64,000 nucleotides of DNA, from positions 1,825,902 to 1,889,901 of the forward strand of contig VWZF01001856.1 in assembly GCA_013396755.1 (NCBI GenBank), given 5' to 3'. The translations under genes and the position numbers were made by a program. Source of the stretch: Sclerurus mexicanus. Taxonomy: Eukaryota; Chordata; Aves; Passeriformes; Furnariidae. The notes beneath the pieces were generated by a model, which made no database searches, was not told the DNA's origin, and saw nothing but the letters and a program-made list of their open reading frames with translations. Below are positions 12,438 to 24,760 of the stretch, piece after piece; the first letter of the stretch is position 1; each line of letters opens with the position of its first letter.

Positions 12438-13562
12438 CTGCAAAGAAAGGAGGGGTGTGAGCAAAAATCACTCTGCAGCTTGAAGGTTGGGTGAGTTTTA
12501 TATTAGCTCCTCATCCTTTGGTGCTGTGAAATAAATCTTTGGGTCCTCTGGGACCGCAAAGTTGCAACTGCCCACCCTCACTCAGCTCGCACATCTTTGC
12601 CCACAGATGGGCATTGCTGAGGAGGGAACAGGAGGGAAAAGAGGTCCTGGGCACTGAAATGGGAGGTAGTCCACCCCTGTGAGGAAGAAGGAAGAATTCC
12701 AGGGAAAGGATAGGGTAAGATCCAAAGAAGGAAGTAAATTATGAGCTCAGGTAGTTGGATGACTGAAGTGGAATTGAAGGAGCGGAGGAACATTTCAGAA
12801 GGGCAGTGAGGACACGGCAGGTATCTTGTACCTCTTCTCTAACCAGGCATGGTGACCTGCCCACCATCTGGATCGTGGCCAGTGCTGCCTTCTGCCACCA
12901 GGAAGCCTAAATCCTCACTCAGTGCTGAATTCGGCATAGGAAATAGGTGTCCTTGCTCATGGCAGAGAGGTTGGAATTAGGCAACCTTTATGGTCCCTTC
13001 CAACCCAAACCGTTCTATGATTCAATAAAAGGGATAAGAGTAACTTAGCTGGAGGGAAAAGTTCCATCCAGTACCCTTAAAATATTCCCTGAGTCCACCT
13101 GACTTGCTCCTATCACCACCAGCCATCACTGCCACTTCCACAGAGCTGAATTTGGCACTCACCAGTGACAATGTCAAAAGAACTTAACATGCTCCTTAAC
13201 CTCTGGGTGATAAAATTAACTTTTGGCCCCTACCAGCAGACAGCCCTGAGCCACCTTTGGGCTCCCTCACAGTGTATTAGTGCATTCATTTCCAGAAGTA
13301 GAAGCACAACACCTACACAGCGGTGTGGCATAAAACCAAAATATTATTTTAGGAAGAAGCAGAGATACAAAGGAACTGAAGCAGCTGAAACCACTCCGTA
13401 ACTGGGGCTTAGACTGCAGGTGAGGTTTTCTCACATTCAGCAATCCAATTTGTCCACTGGCCCGAGAGCTGAGCAGGTTGTGAGGGCATCCGCCCCAGCT
13501 TTGGGTGGGAGTAGGTAGACATTTGAGGTCATTGGAGCCCACCTCCAGTGCAGCCAACTCAC
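12438..13562 (-). other. PKHD1: PKHD1 intron between exons E and F
   Basis: A 1125-base intron with a short CR1 3' tail at 12950-13025. Nothing else is recognisable. Confidence 0.85.
12950..13025 (+). mobile_element. CR1 LINE 3' tail, short
   Basis: Remnant with TGCTCATGGCAGAGAGGTTG, GGTCCCTTCCAACCCAAACC and GTTCTATGATT. Confidence 0.83.
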
Positions 13563-13757
13563 CTGCCATCCGTGTGTTGCCAGTAACAGTAAGAGCGCTG
13601 CAGTGATGCCGAAATGTTTGGCCAACGTGGTGGAATTGGACACCCTCCAAGTGGAGCCTACTCGTCTCTCCCTGCAAAGCCTCCACAACCATGATGGCCC
13701 CCAGGTCCAGGGCCCCCAGCTGCCTCTCACTTCGCTTGTACAGACACCTGGAGTCAC
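13563..13757 (-). CDS. PKHD1: PKHD1 exon E: beta-helix segment
   Basis: This 195-base exon runs phase 1 to phase 1, from the acceptor tgtattttag to the donor GGCAG/GTGAGT. It encodes GDSRCLYKRSERQLGALDLG, then a strand VVEALQ, then LHLEGVQFHHVGQTF and SALTVTGNTRMAG. The pattern of an (L/V)xLxGVxFxxxGQ strand followed by a histidine-containing loop is the usual first coil of the post-G8 beta-helix in fibrocystins. Alternative open frames cover the exon on the same strand, but only this one joins both neighbours in phase. Confidence 0.9.
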
Positions 13758-15571
13758 CTAAAATACAGCCAGGTGGGAGCTGTGAGTGTCACTTCTCCAT
13801 GGTGACCTTGGGATGTGCAGAGTGCCCCAAACAGCATCATGAAACCCACCACACTGACCCAGTGAGACTCCACCTCCAGCAAGGATCTTAAACACGGGCC
13901 CAAAGACAAGTACCCACAGGCAAACATTTCTGTTACTCCCCCTAAATACCCTCATGGTTCCTTCCCTGAAAGTTTGGACATTTTTAGAGGAAAATGCATC
14001 AAAACAAGGAGGAAATTGTTGTAGTTTTACATCTTGGAAAATTCCTTGTGTTTAATTATAGATATGCATGAGGAAGATGGATTTGACACCAATTTACCTT
14101 GGGTGAGGTACTTGAGAAGGTGATTGGCATGGATAAGTGGAACTAAACTGAAATGAGACATTTTGGATCTTTTTTCAAACTGCTCTCTTGAGTTTCCATG
14201 CAGATGGTTGGAGAAATGTTTCCACCCACAGTCTGAAGACAAGACTAAAGATTAGGAAGAAATTCTTCCCTGTGAGGGTGGTGAGACCCTGGCACAGGTT
14301 GCCCAGAGAAGCTGTGGCTGCCCCATCCCTGGAAGTGTCCAAGGCCAGGTTGGACAGGGCTTGGAGCAACCTGGGATAGTGGAATGTGTCCCTGCCCATG
14401 GCAAGGGGTTTGGAAGTAGCTGATCTTTAATTTCCCTTCCCACCCCAACCATTCTGTGATTCCATGATTTCACAAAGTAAATCATAGGGCTGGGGAAAGT
14501 TCCTGAAAGACACCCTTCTATGGGTCTGTGCTTGGGATATTTTGGTAGGAGGAGATTCAGGCTATGAATGTGTTACTTGGGCTTATTCAGTGGAGGTGCA
14601 GAGGGGATCTCAAATTCCAGCACTGCCTTATTATGCTCAGTAACACTCATTTTTCTTTTAAAGAAGGTAAATTAACTGCCAAAGAAAACACTGCTCACTT
14701 ATCTCCTGGTAACTCTTCTGAGAAATCCTCCTATCCTTTAACTCAAATAAAAACCTCAAACGGTTAGCACATTTCAGAGACTATATTTATGAGTTCCACA
14801 GAAAATGGACCATAAATCCATGAGTAATATAAGCAGTTGGCTGCTGGATATCAAATGAAGTCTTGTGTCACAGTGTGAAAGCCCAAGGCACTTTATTTTT
14901 AAAAGAAACCTTACACCTGGGTTGCCAGATAACCTAACTCTCCTCAAATTATAATCACTGTGGCTGATTCTGCTTCCTCAATAGATGGTGTAAATCAGGA
15001 AGCCACCTGTCAAATGTCATGGTGTTTCATACAGGTAAAACCTAAGGAGAACTGAGATATTTAACATTTTTTCACCAGTGACACTTACTATGTGCGTCAC
15101 CTGTTATTTTTTTCTTGGCATCCCAAAACACTAAACAACGTCTCAATATTTTACACTAAAGAGTACAAACAGCATTGGGCTGTTTTGTTTTTCCTTCTTC
15201 TTAAAGTGACTAAATAGTAAACACAATTAAAAATTTAATATATTATGTACACTGAAACATGTTTTCAGAAGATACTTTCTTTTCTACACCCTTAGGCTCA
15301 AGCAAAACTAAAGGGTCTTTCCCAAGATGGCTTGAAACAACAGTGTGAAAATAATACATCTGAGATATTACAATGAAGTGCAGTTCAACTCCCAAGACTT
15401 CACATTTCAATGTCAAACAATGTTTGGAAAGACAAACTCGCTTCCCTGGCATTGGTGTGTCTCAAAGTCATCCTGTGAAGAAAGAGTTCTAATACATAGT
15501 GATGCCACAACGGGATTTTAATGGAGCGGTTTTCCTCCTCAGTACATTTCTGTGAGAAAAGACCTCCTCAC
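13758..15571 (-). other. PKHD1: PKHD1 intron between exons D and E
   Basis: A 1.8 kb intron with a CR1 fragment at 14238-14470. The rest is AT-rich and unremarkable. Confidence 0.85.
14238..14470 (+). mobile_element. CR1 LINE 3' fragment
   Basis: Runs from TTAGGAAGAAATTCTTCCCT through GTGGCTGCCCCATCCCTGGA to CATTCTGTGATTCCATGATT. Confidence 0.94.
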
Positions 15572-15729
15572 CTCTTGTAGCACCTGTTTTTGCACACTCT
15601 CTGAGGTGGGACATCCTCTCCAGCGTGACATTTCCTTGAACAACAACCTTTCTGCTGATCAGGGCCACCACAGCACTCAAAGGCTGACCTTGGCTGTTCC
15701 CCCATCCCTCTCCAACCCTGTGGAAGTAC
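15572..15729 (-). CDS. PKHD1: PKHD1 exon D: beta-helix segment, LISRKVVVQGNVT
   Basis: This 158-base exon runs phase 2 to phase 1, from the acceptor tttccttag to the strong donor AGAG/GTGAGG. The split AGG codon joins it to the previous exon as SPLRYFHR. It then encodes VVALISRKVVVQGNVTLE and a tail containing one cysteine (LRECAK). The (E/A)VxLLSRxxxIQG motif is found after G8 domains throughout this family, where it begins the beta-helix coils. NVT is a possible glycosylation site. The exon length is the same as my recollection of the human exon. Confidence 0.91.
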
Positions 15730-15999
15730 CTAAGGAAAGACAGAAAAAAAGACACAAAATTACCTGCACCTGCCAGATGGCAAGAATTATGTTTATGAAT
15801 TATTGTTACTTATGTTTATAACCTCAACAGCCCAAATTCAGAGCTGGTTTCAGTCCTGTGGACAGTGGCACATCCCATGTGTCTCTGTACTGTATATGGG
15901 CTAAATAGACATTTGCTTGTCTGATGTTTGTTTTGATCTTTTTATCTCTCAAGATCACAGGCTTTCCTTAGATCATGTACCTAATATAGTAATGCATTA

Positions 16000-16207
16000 T
16001 TAGGGAAAGGTTCTTCCCCCAGAGGGTCATCAGGCACTGGAACAGGCTCCCCAGGGCAGTGGTCTCTGCCTCAAATCTGCCAGAGTCCAAGGAGTGTTTG
16101 GACAGCACATGGTGAGGGTTTTGGGGTTGTCCTGTGCAGGACCAGGAATTGGATTTGGTGATCTATGTGTGTGCTTTCCAACTCAGGATGTTCTGTGATT
16201 CTATGAT
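16000..16207 (+). mobile_element. CR1 LINE 3' fragment (CCCAGAGGGTCATC subtype)
   Basis: Subtype with GGTTCTTCCCCCAGAGGGTC, TGTCCTGTGCAGGACCAGG and CCAACTCAGGATGTTCTGTG. The copy at 53205-53415 is of the same subtype. Confidence 0.9.
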
Positions 16208-16561
16208 ATTTACAACAAAATACTTCAGCCTCTGCATTCTCTTCCCAAAACACATTTGGGTGAAAACCATCAGTGCTTTCTTTCTCAAGTCCTAATTATT
16301 TCTGAAAGTGATACCATTAATCTTCCTGGGCACTGGAGTTGGGTTTCCTCCTAAACAGATAACATGTTTCAACACTGGAGATGATAAGAAGCACAGTTTG
16401 TCCAAGACCTTCACCCACAGAAGATGAAGAAAGCATAAGGCAGTGAAACCACCACTCACTGGAAATATGGAACTAGTATTTGCAAAGTGAAAAAATTCAG
16501 TTTACGTAAGTAAATCGGCCAAGAAGGGAAATTTTTTTTTCCCAGAAGTCAGACACTTTTT

Positions 16562-16645
16562 GTGAAAAAAAAAACAAACAAACAAACAAAAAAAACAAAA
16601 CAAAAAAACCCCAAACAAACAAACAAAAAAAACCAAAAAGCACTT
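16562..16645. repeat. A-rich CAAA-type simple repeat
   Basis: Imperfect runs of A broken by CAAA and CCAAA units. The plus-strand lysine-rich frame over it is not a gene. Confidence 0.9.
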
Positions 16646-16966
16646 TCTCAAGAAACTAACTATGCAGGAAATTCCTTTGTCATCCCTATACTGAGACCAC
16701 TGGCCTGTACTGGCCAGCAGTGTTTTCTGCTTCAAAGGTTTTCTGAGTTCATGGGAATGATACAGAACTTAAACATAGAAACAGTCAGCATTGAACCTCC
16801 ACTAGCTTTAGGGAGAGTGAGGAACTGAAATATCTCTGACCACCTTTGTTAAAGGGATTTATATAGTTATTATGTCCCACAGGAAACAGCAAATCCTGAC
16901 TTTGATCAAATTTTCTCCTTGTTTAGCTCTCTGCTGTAAAAACCCCCTTGGCTCTTGAAAGGATAC

Positions 16967-17174
16967 CTGAGTGGTGACCTAAGGTGCAGCTCTGTGTTGT
17001 TCACAGACTCGATAACAGCCACTTCTTCCTGCTGCTCTGCATCTCCAAGGCCTGTCCTTCCCACCAGGATTTCATCTCCAGGTTCCCAGTCAACAGGTTC
17101 CTGGAGCACTACTTGTGTGTCATTAGCATGAGCTGATGATTTCAGGTGTGTAAAAACTACTCTGGGCATCCAGC
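16967..17174 (-). CDS. PKHD1: PKHD1 exon C: end of G8, VDWEPGDEI motif
   Basis: This 208-base exon runs phase 1 to phase 2, from the acceptor cttttcag to the donor CTCAG/GTATCC. It encodes WMPRVVFTHLKSSAHANDT, followed by VVLQEPVDWEPGDEILV and AVIESVNNTELHLRSPL. The (V/A)DWxPGDEI motif recurs in the fibrocystin, TMEM2 and CEMIP group just after the G8 domain and marks the start of the beta-helix region. NDT and NNT are possible N-glycosylation sites. A CR1 fragment lies only about 100 bases upstream of the acceptor in the gene's direction, with a T-rich tract (minus strand) between them. Confidence 0.92.
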
Positions 17175-17234
17175 CTGAAAAGAATAAGGAAAAAAAAGTT
17201 AAAAAACAATTAAAAAGCAAGTTCAATCAATTTA

Positions 17235-17256
17235 AAACAAAAAAAAAAAAAAGAGG
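17235..17256. repeat. Poly-A run near exon C
   Basis: Plus-strand A run, so a poly-T tract in the gene's direction, lying between a CR1 fragment and the exon C acceptor. Confidence 0.85.
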
Positions 17257-17274
17257 AGCAGCATGCTCTTGTTT

Positions 17275-17407
17275 CAAGGCCAGGTTGGACGGGGCTTGGA
17301 GCAACTTGGGATAGTGGAAGGTGTCCCTGCCCATGGTAGGGGGTTGGAACAAGATGATCCTTAAGGTTTCTTGCAACAAAAACCATGCAATAATTCAAAG
17401 ATTCTGT
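17275..17407 (+). mobile_element. CR1 LINE 3' fragment close to exon C
   Basis: Contains CCAGGTTGGACGGGGCTTGG and AGGTGTCCCTGCCCATGGTA, with a degenerate tail. It ends about 100 bases upstream, in the gene's direction, of the exon C acceptor. Confidence 0.88.
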
Positions 17408-18124
17408 GAAGTCTGTGTACAGCCAGAGCCAGCAATGAAAAATCTTGCACTTTAACCCTCCCTTCTTCACTTCATGAAGTTTGCTTTAACTCCTGATGTT
17501 TATTTTTCCCTATCAGACTTTGGAACAGATTGGTCCAGTGAGATCCCACACACTGAACACCATCAGGGGAGAATTTGTTCCTCACACACCCACTTTTACT
17601 ATACTTTTCCTTTCCTCCCTTGCAATAGATCATAATTTACCTTTTGCCCACAGCAAGTTACTGTCCTCCCTGGTTGTACTGTAGAAAAGTAATAACACCG
17701 GAAATCACTGAGGGGAGAGGTTGCATCCAATAAATCATTTTCAAATTATTTTAAGCAAACTTCTCTCTCTCCATATCTTGTTTCACTTTCTTGTTCCTTA
17801 TGCTATAGTGCCCTCATTGCTTATACTTCATTGTCCCAATTCTTTATTTAATGAAGGTGGAAGTCAGAAGTGCTGCCTCCAAGTCCATAAATTCACAGCA
17901 GAATCAGATAAGGAAGAATCAAGTCTTTATATTCTGTAATCTTGAAGTGTATTTGAGCACCTGCTCTGTGTGTCAAGGAGGATCATCTAAAGCTTCCTGA
18001 GATACTTCTGGTTTATTGCATTTTCATTTTCTTAAACTTGAAATTTCTCTAAGAAAATCATCCAGACATCCTTCACTTAAGGTGTTTCAGTTCATACCAT
18101 GAACTGTTTCGGATGGGATCAAAC

Positions 18125-18640
18125 AGATCTGGAGTGCTGTATCCAGTCTTGGGCTATTCAGAACAAGAGACATAGAGCTCCTGGAGCAGCTCCAGCAAGG
18201 AGAAACAGAGATGATGAAGGGACTGGAGCATCTCTCAGATGAGGAAAGACTGAGGGAGCTGGGGCTGTTCAGCCTCAAGAGGAGACACTGAGAGGGGACT
18301 CACCCATGTCTGTCAGTGCCTGCAGGGAGGGGGCAGAGGATGGAACAGTCTCTGCTCGGGGGGGCTCAGCAATGGGACAAGAGGAACAGGCAAGAACTGA
18401 TGCCCAGAAAGTTCCACCTGAACGTGAGGAAGAACTTCTTTGCTTTGCAGTGACCAAGTACTGGACAGATTGTCCAGAGGTAGTGTGGAGTCTCCCTCAC
18501 TGGAGATATTCCAGAACCATCTGGACACAATCCTGTGCCGTGTGCTCTGGGATGGCCCTGATTGAGCAGGAAGGTTGGATCGTCAACCAGATGATCCACT
18601 GCAGTCCCTTCTAACCTGACCCATTCTGTGACTCTGTGAA
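18125..18640 (+). mobile_element. CR1 LINE fragment, about 0.5 kb
   Basis: A longer copy that includes the end of ORF2 (GAGGAAAGACTGAGGGAGCT encodes the E-E-R-L-R-E-L tail) and the 3' UTR. The 3' part has TTCCACCTGAACGTGAGGAA, a subfamily shared with 20120-20421. Confidence 0.9.
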
Positions 18641-19616
18641 ATTCATCAGAAGCTCGAATGCAGTAGGACATAAAATACACTTTAGACTCTGATAGAACCA
18701 GGATAGAATGGCTCTGTAGGAGCCCCCAAAACATGTACAGCATGGAGCTTGCATCCTTGGCACCTACGCCATGAATTCTACAGCTCTGCTCTATTGGGCC
18801 ACAGTTTTCTAAAGCAGATATAACCAAAACCCACCTTGCACCATTCACGGGCACAGACACCAAAACCTCATCCTTAACACAGCTTTACCCAGCTCAAAAA
18901 ACCCCTCATGAATGCATATCAGCCTTCTTTTACTAGCAGCAGTGTCATCATTTTTATTCATTTACCTTTTTTCACTCGGTGATTCTGGTGAATGTTTAGG
19001 CCTGGCATAAAAGCAGCAGCCTCTGCACATTGAGCCTCTGCACAATTGTTCTCCAGCTCTGGATATTTTGTTTGTAACCCTGATTTGTGTGCCTGTGCTA
19101 ATGTGTGTTCCTGTGCATCTGGGGCCAGACACGCCACTGACCCCTGTTGAGTGCATCTGTCACCCACATACTACAGCAACACTGCTGGGCAACAACTCCT
19201 GTCATTGAGCGGTGTGAAACACCATCCTGCATTCAAAATATGTTCCAGTGGAAAAAGCTTGGTTTAGGCTTTTTTCCACTTCCAAGCTCTGATACAAAAG
19301 AATTTTAAGGAAAATTTTCTCAATTTTTTTTTCTTCCAAAAGAATAATCCAGACATCCAAACCTTTCCCCTTTTCTTATTTTTCCTTTACCTTTTTTTTT
19401 TCACTTCCTAACGTGCTCACCTCCCCATCTACCATTTCACAGCTTTACCACATTCCACATGTTTTACTGTTTTCCTGATGATTTAGGTGGGGTGGGATAT
19501 CTTTCTGCATGTTCAAAATCTACTTTCTCATTCCAATATGTTTAGAGTGTTTTCATTAGGGAAAAAAACAACCAACCAAAAAACTTCAAACAAATAAGTT
19601 TAGCAGATTCCACTTT

Positions 19617-19735
19617 CATAGAGTCATAAAATCATTAAGGTTGGAAAATACCTCTAAGACCATCAAGCCCAACCATTAACCCAGCCCTGCCAGCTCTGCC
19701 ACTTAACCATGTCCCTAAACACCACATCTACACAT
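19617..19735 (-). mobile_element. CR1 LINE 3' fragment
   Basis: Begins CATAGAGTCATAAAATCATT and contains TTAACCCAGCCCTGCCAGC and ACCATGTCCCTAAACACCAC. Confidence 0.9.
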
Positions 19736-20119
19736 TTCCTGGCTTGCCATTTATATTCCCACATAAAGCAACACCTGCAGGTCGGATTCTCCTCTAAGCA
19801 GCACGAGTGACACACAGGACATGGTCAATGATACTTTTCTGGTGCCAAGGAGGGACCATAACTGAGGCTTCTTTGCCTTAACTATAACATATTCCCAGCC
19901 ACTACAGTTTTGGGAGCCCATTGTACACACAGCTGACTTCACTTAGTGTAGGGACTGTGAGTTGGCTTCAGGTGCTTTGACGTGTGATTTTGGATGTAAA
20001 ATTGATTTCTAGCTGCTGTTCTAGACAGACATTGGCCTGATGTAAGTCCTGTGCACTGTCAGCCAGATCCAGATAGAGCCCTTGGATACCATCCAGGTTG
20101 TCTGAAGGGGCTGGGAGAC

Positions 20120-20421
20120 AACCTTCAATGTTTATAAGTATCTGAAAAGAGGGTGTGAGAGGATGGACCAGGCTCTGCTCAGGGGTGCAGCAATGGGACA
20201 AGAGGCCGTGGGTAGAAACTGATGCCCAGGAAGTTCCACCTGAACATGAGGAAGAACTTCTTTCCTGTGCAGTGACCAAGCACTGGAACAGATTGTCCAG
20301 AGAGGCTGTGGAGTCTCCCTCACTGGAGATACTCCAGAATTGCCTGGGCACAATCCTGTTACATGTGCTCTGGGATGGCCCTGCCATTGTGATCCTTCCC
20401 AACCTGAACCACTCTGTAATT
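20120..20421 (+). mobile_element. CR1 LINE 3' fragment
   Basis: Same subfamily as 18125-18640: CAGCAATGGGACAAGAGGCC, TTCCACCTGAACATGAGGAA and GGAGTCTCCCTCACTGGAGA. Confidence 0.9.
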
Positions 20422-21344
20422 CATTTCCCACAGGTCTTCTCCAGTTTCTCTCCTCTGAAGAACCAACAGACTCTCTAGAAAGGTAATGAATAGCTAAAGG
20501 TGGTTCAACGCAACAAAACCTCTGTCTCTGCAGGACCACCCTTTGGAAGCCCAGAGCTCTTTCTTGCTTTGCCTTGAAAGCAAACGCTATTTCAGAAAAA
20601 AAAAACATGCAAAGTTCATAAAAAAACTTTCAGTGACAGGGACTGGGCTGTGCAACAGTTAAACAAATTACCTGTTTGAGAGGAAAAGGTTTAAAAGACC
20701 AACAGCTCTGCTATATTTAAATGATTTCTTTCCCCCAAAAATACTGCAAGCAGAAACACTCAAAAATGCTGAAAAATAGATGAATCTGTATAACTCCTTA
20801 ATTATTGAACTCAGTTTTAATAATTAACTTAGCATGGATTGGAAAAAGAAACATCTTGAGATCTAAAGCAGAAGTCACTTCATGTTAAAGGGACAGGACA
20901 GCTTTAGACTCAAATTGCTGTTGCAGGCAAGGCAAGAGTTGAACACTTTACTAAATAACTTGACAGAACACCCTTAAGTAGGGAGCAGAGCAGAACAGTG
21001 TTGTCAACTGGCAGTGCAAAAATGCAAGGGGCTTGAAAATTAATTCCAAATGAATTAATCACAAATTTGACATTTGGAACACCTTGGCACCACGACCCAG
21101 GTTTATGCTTCCTGCTGGAAGCATGACATGAAGATATGTATGGACCTGGTACAATTATTAAGAACAGGGCAGTTCTGATGTGTACAATTTCACCCTTTTT
21201 TCTTTTGAATTTCAAGTACAGAAGAAGAAAAATAATATAAATTTAATTTCTTATGGCTCACAACATAAAACATCTTATAAATTTATGTTGGATGATATGT
21301 CACTTCACTAACTGGTTCCCCTAGTTCCAGTGATAGCCCTAGGA

Positions 21345-21600
21345 CAGTGACAGGACAAAGGGAAATGGTTTTAAACTAAAAGAGATGAGATTAGAATAGA
21401 CATTATAAGTAATTCTTAACTCAGAGAGTGGTGACACCCTGGAACAACCCTGTGGCTGCCAGATCCCTGGAAGTGTTCGAGGACAGGTAGAACGGGGCTT
21501 GGAGCAATCTGGGATAGTGGAAGGTGTCCCATGGCAGGGGGTTGGAATGAGATGGTCTTTAATGTCCCTTCTAACCCAAACCATTCTATAATTCTCAGAT
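21345..21600 (+). mobile_element. CR1 LINE 3' fragment
   Basis: Contains GACAGGACAAAGGGAAATGG, AACGGGGCTTGGAGCAATC and CCAAACCATTCTATAATTCT. Several small deletions in the middle suggest an older copy. Confidence 0.9.
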
Positions 21601-23011
21601 TCTCAGTTCAACAGAAGATGTGAATTTGACCTTTACAGAGATGTCTCAGAATCACATCAAACCTCAGCAGACTCGGCAAAGTGTGTCAGGGCAGACTTTT
21701 ATCCAGGGTTACAGCAAAGTCTGTCTGCAGTGAAGCAAAGTATGAATTGTCCTGAGTGCTGTAAGTTAGAGAAATTAGGTCATTATTTATAATGCTTTGA
21801 TCACAAAATATATGAATGTCATTTTCTTTGCCAGGTGTGTGCTGGTGACTCAGTGGGTACTGAAAATTTGGGTGTTTGATCAGGTATCTCTGGTCAGCCA
21901 GCTCTGAAAGCAAAAGCTGCTAAAGTTGGAAACACTGAAACAAAGGGTTTTGAAAAAAAGTCACTACAGGGTTTAGGAGACAAGTCTTATAGTCAATGGG
22001 ATATCTGTTGATATCTCAGTTACCTCTTATCACCAATGACCCATCCTCCAGGGAATAACCTTTCACACAACAACTCTCCTTTTAACTGAGCACGTTCCTT
22101 TAAATTCAGCCTGTTTTCATTCTCCAGCAGCCACAGCCTGTCACTTCTCTTCCCTTTGAAGGGAACTCCTGCCTTTCACACATTTCTGTTTAGTTACATG
22201 AATTCCACCTTAAATCTATGGGATGGTCCAGGTCTAAGAATTTATATAAGAAGATGACATATTGCTTAGATAGAAAACAGCTGCCCCTAATCTGAAAACT
22301 TTTTGGTTGTTACCTAAATTTAGACACCTTGGAAACCACCTAACCAAGGCTGACAGCAGCCAGTGGGAGTCATATCCAGCCAGGAGGAACTGGAGAGCAT
22401 GAAAGTGTTGGTAGAAACAAGACTCTTTAAATGGGTTCCAGCCCTAAACCTGCCATGGTCTTTCTCCCAAAAATCGTTTAAATGTTTTTAAAAAACCTTA
22501 CTTTTTTTGTCATGGGACAGTAAGCTTTGAACCCTTCTCCTGTGACACCCAGGACCCTGCTGCATCTCATCTTCACTCCTATTTATCACAGATTAATTAA
22601 CTCAGTTATGAACACACAATTTGTGGTGTTGACAAACTATAAAGCTCTGTCACACCTTTTGACTGCTTATTGGCACTTTAAAGCTGAGGCGATGAGACCC
22701 CTTTGTAGCACACAAGGAATTCTCAAGAACTTCAGGGCTCAGACACACAATCTGCTTACTGGGAATGTAAAAGTTACACTGCAGATAAATTGTCAATTTG
22801 TTGCAACTATATCATAAATCTTTTGTGTAAATGGGAATAAGAACTTTCAATTCCCATGAAAAAAAAGTGAAAGTAAACAAGCCTTTTACAGTCCTCCCTT
22901 CCGAAAAAGGAATTTTGCAAGACATGCTAATAATATAATTCAATTAATTGCAACTATGATTTTTTTTTAAAAAAGACATTTAAAAAAGAAAGGTGAAAAA
23001 ATACTCAGAAC

Positions 23012-23083
23012 TATGGCAGCGGGATGGAACTAGAAAATCTTTAAGGTCTTTTTGAACCCAAACCATTCTGTGATTCTATGATT
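23012..23083 (+). mobile_element. CR1 LINE 3' tail, short
   Basis: A 70-base remnant with GGATGGAACTAGAAAATC, AACCCAAACCATTCTGTG and ATTCTATGATT. Confidence 0.8.
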
Positions 23084-24089
23084 GTCTGGTAATAAAATTG
23101 AACTTTCTAATCAAACCTACCTTGGTAATTCCTAAACTTTTCAAATGTCAAACTGATAAATGGCAACACAGCCATTGGAAACCAGTGCCCCAGAAAAGAG
23201 ATGTTCTTTTTTAAATAGATCTTTAGGTCCAGGACAGGGACTTTTTGCTGCTCTTGTTTCAGTTAATAAAACAAAACACAAAAAAAAAAAGGATTAAAAT
23301 TCTTTCAGTTAAAAAAGAATAGAAAATCTTTTCCAGAAAGCCCTCATAGTCAGGATAGCACACAGCTCTGCTGCCACAGCTCTCTATGGTCAAATGGATC
23401 TTCAAGTGCCGGCTCCTTAATTAAGGACTTGGAAACAAGTATTTCAAAAACTTGGATTAGATGACATTTTTGTTTTTTAAAAATGTCACTCCTGCAGTGT
23501 TAGTCCAGTCACTGGACAGGAAGTCTAAGGAATCAGAAAAGAATCCCTACATTTTCATATGTGTTAAAAAAAGTATTCCTTGAACCGGGAGCCCTCAACT
23601 CCCTGGACTTGAAAGTTCCCAGCTGATTTCTGCTCTCTGTTCATTCCAATCTTGGGTATATTCCCAATGGATTTGCACGTTTTTCAGCTTGTTTTGCAAT
23701 GAGAGGAGTTTGTTGGGGGCTTTTTCCCACTACACATTCTTAGAAAGACAGGAATATCTCTGCCTGAAACTGGGGGATGTCTTTCCACCCCCGTACAGTC
23801 CTGCAGGACACACTGTTTGTATGTGGGCAGCTCCTGGGATGATGCAGAGAGTTTTCCTGCTATTTCCTGCTCCTTCCTACCACAGCAAGTGCAGAGAGCT
23901 CTTCATTCCTGCCCCAAGGTAAACTAGGAGGTCCTTTCTAATTTATAACTGCTCATTAACCCTTAGAACAAACAAGAGTTCATCAGCTCTTGGATGGAAA
24001 GCTGCAGCAGCCTTGGTGCTGGGTGCTCAGGTGGGTAATTTAGATCAGATTTGAGTGTGGGCTCAAATTATAACTTAGAAACAGGCTCA

Positions 24090-24760
24090 GAGAATAGTTT
24101 GGAAAGGACCTTTAAAGGTCATCTAGTCCAATGCCCCTGAAATGAGCAGGGACATCATCGACAAGACCATGTTGCTCAGAGCCCATCCAACCTGACTCTG
24201 AAAGTTTACAGAAACGGGGAAGCCAAAGTTTCTCTGGGAAACCCATGCCAGTGTATTACCACCATTATCATAAAAAAGCCCTGCCCTCTTTCAGTTTCAA
24301 GCCATTCCCCCTTTTACTGTCATTCTAGGCCCTTGTCCAAAGTCCCTCTCCAGCTCTCTTGGAGCCCCTTTAGGCACTGGAAGGGGCTCTCAGGTCTCCC
24401 TGGAGCCTTTTCTTCTCCAGGCTTAACAATTCCAACTTCCTCAGCCTGCCCTCATAGGAGAGCTGCTCCAGCCCTCAGAGCATCTTTGTGCTCTCCTCTG
24501 AACTTCGTCCAACAGGTCTATGTCCTTCTTACATTGGGGATTCCAGAGCTGGACACAGCACTTCAGGTGGGGTCTCACCAGAGTAGAGCAAAGGAGCAGA
24601 ATCCCCTCCCTCGACCTGCTGACCACACTTGCCTGATGGCCCCATTGTGTGGAACCAAACCCAGCATCAGGTCCAAGCTTTATGCAAGCAATGGACAGTC
24701 TGAGACAGGAAATTGGGACCTGCTCTGTCCCTCCATAGGTCCCTCCACACAAAGCCATCA
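24090..24760 (-). mobile_element. CR1 LINE fragment with ORF2 C-terminal remnant
   Basis: Begins as the minus-strand CR1 end. It runs through the UTR (CTCCAGCTCTCTTGGAGCCC) into the end of the element's ORF2. A minus-strand frame at 24441-24761 reads LVRPHLKCCVQLWNP, then KKDIDLLDEVQRRA, the conserved reverse-transcriptase C-terminus of CR1. Sequence above about 24640 is less certain. Confidence 0.88.

Larger units (their letters stand above)
15730..16966 (-). other. PKHD1: PKHD1 intron between exons C and D
   Basis: A 1.2 kb intron with a CR1 fragment (16000-16207) and an A-rich CAAA-type simple repeat (16562-16645). Confidence 0.85.

Noticed and set aside
16562..16828. Lysine/threonine-rich plus-strand frame
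   Set aside because: Product of the CAAA simple repeat.
18366..18863. 165-codon minus-strand frame
   Set aside because: Antisense of the CR1 copy at 18125-18640 continuing into intron; no domain.
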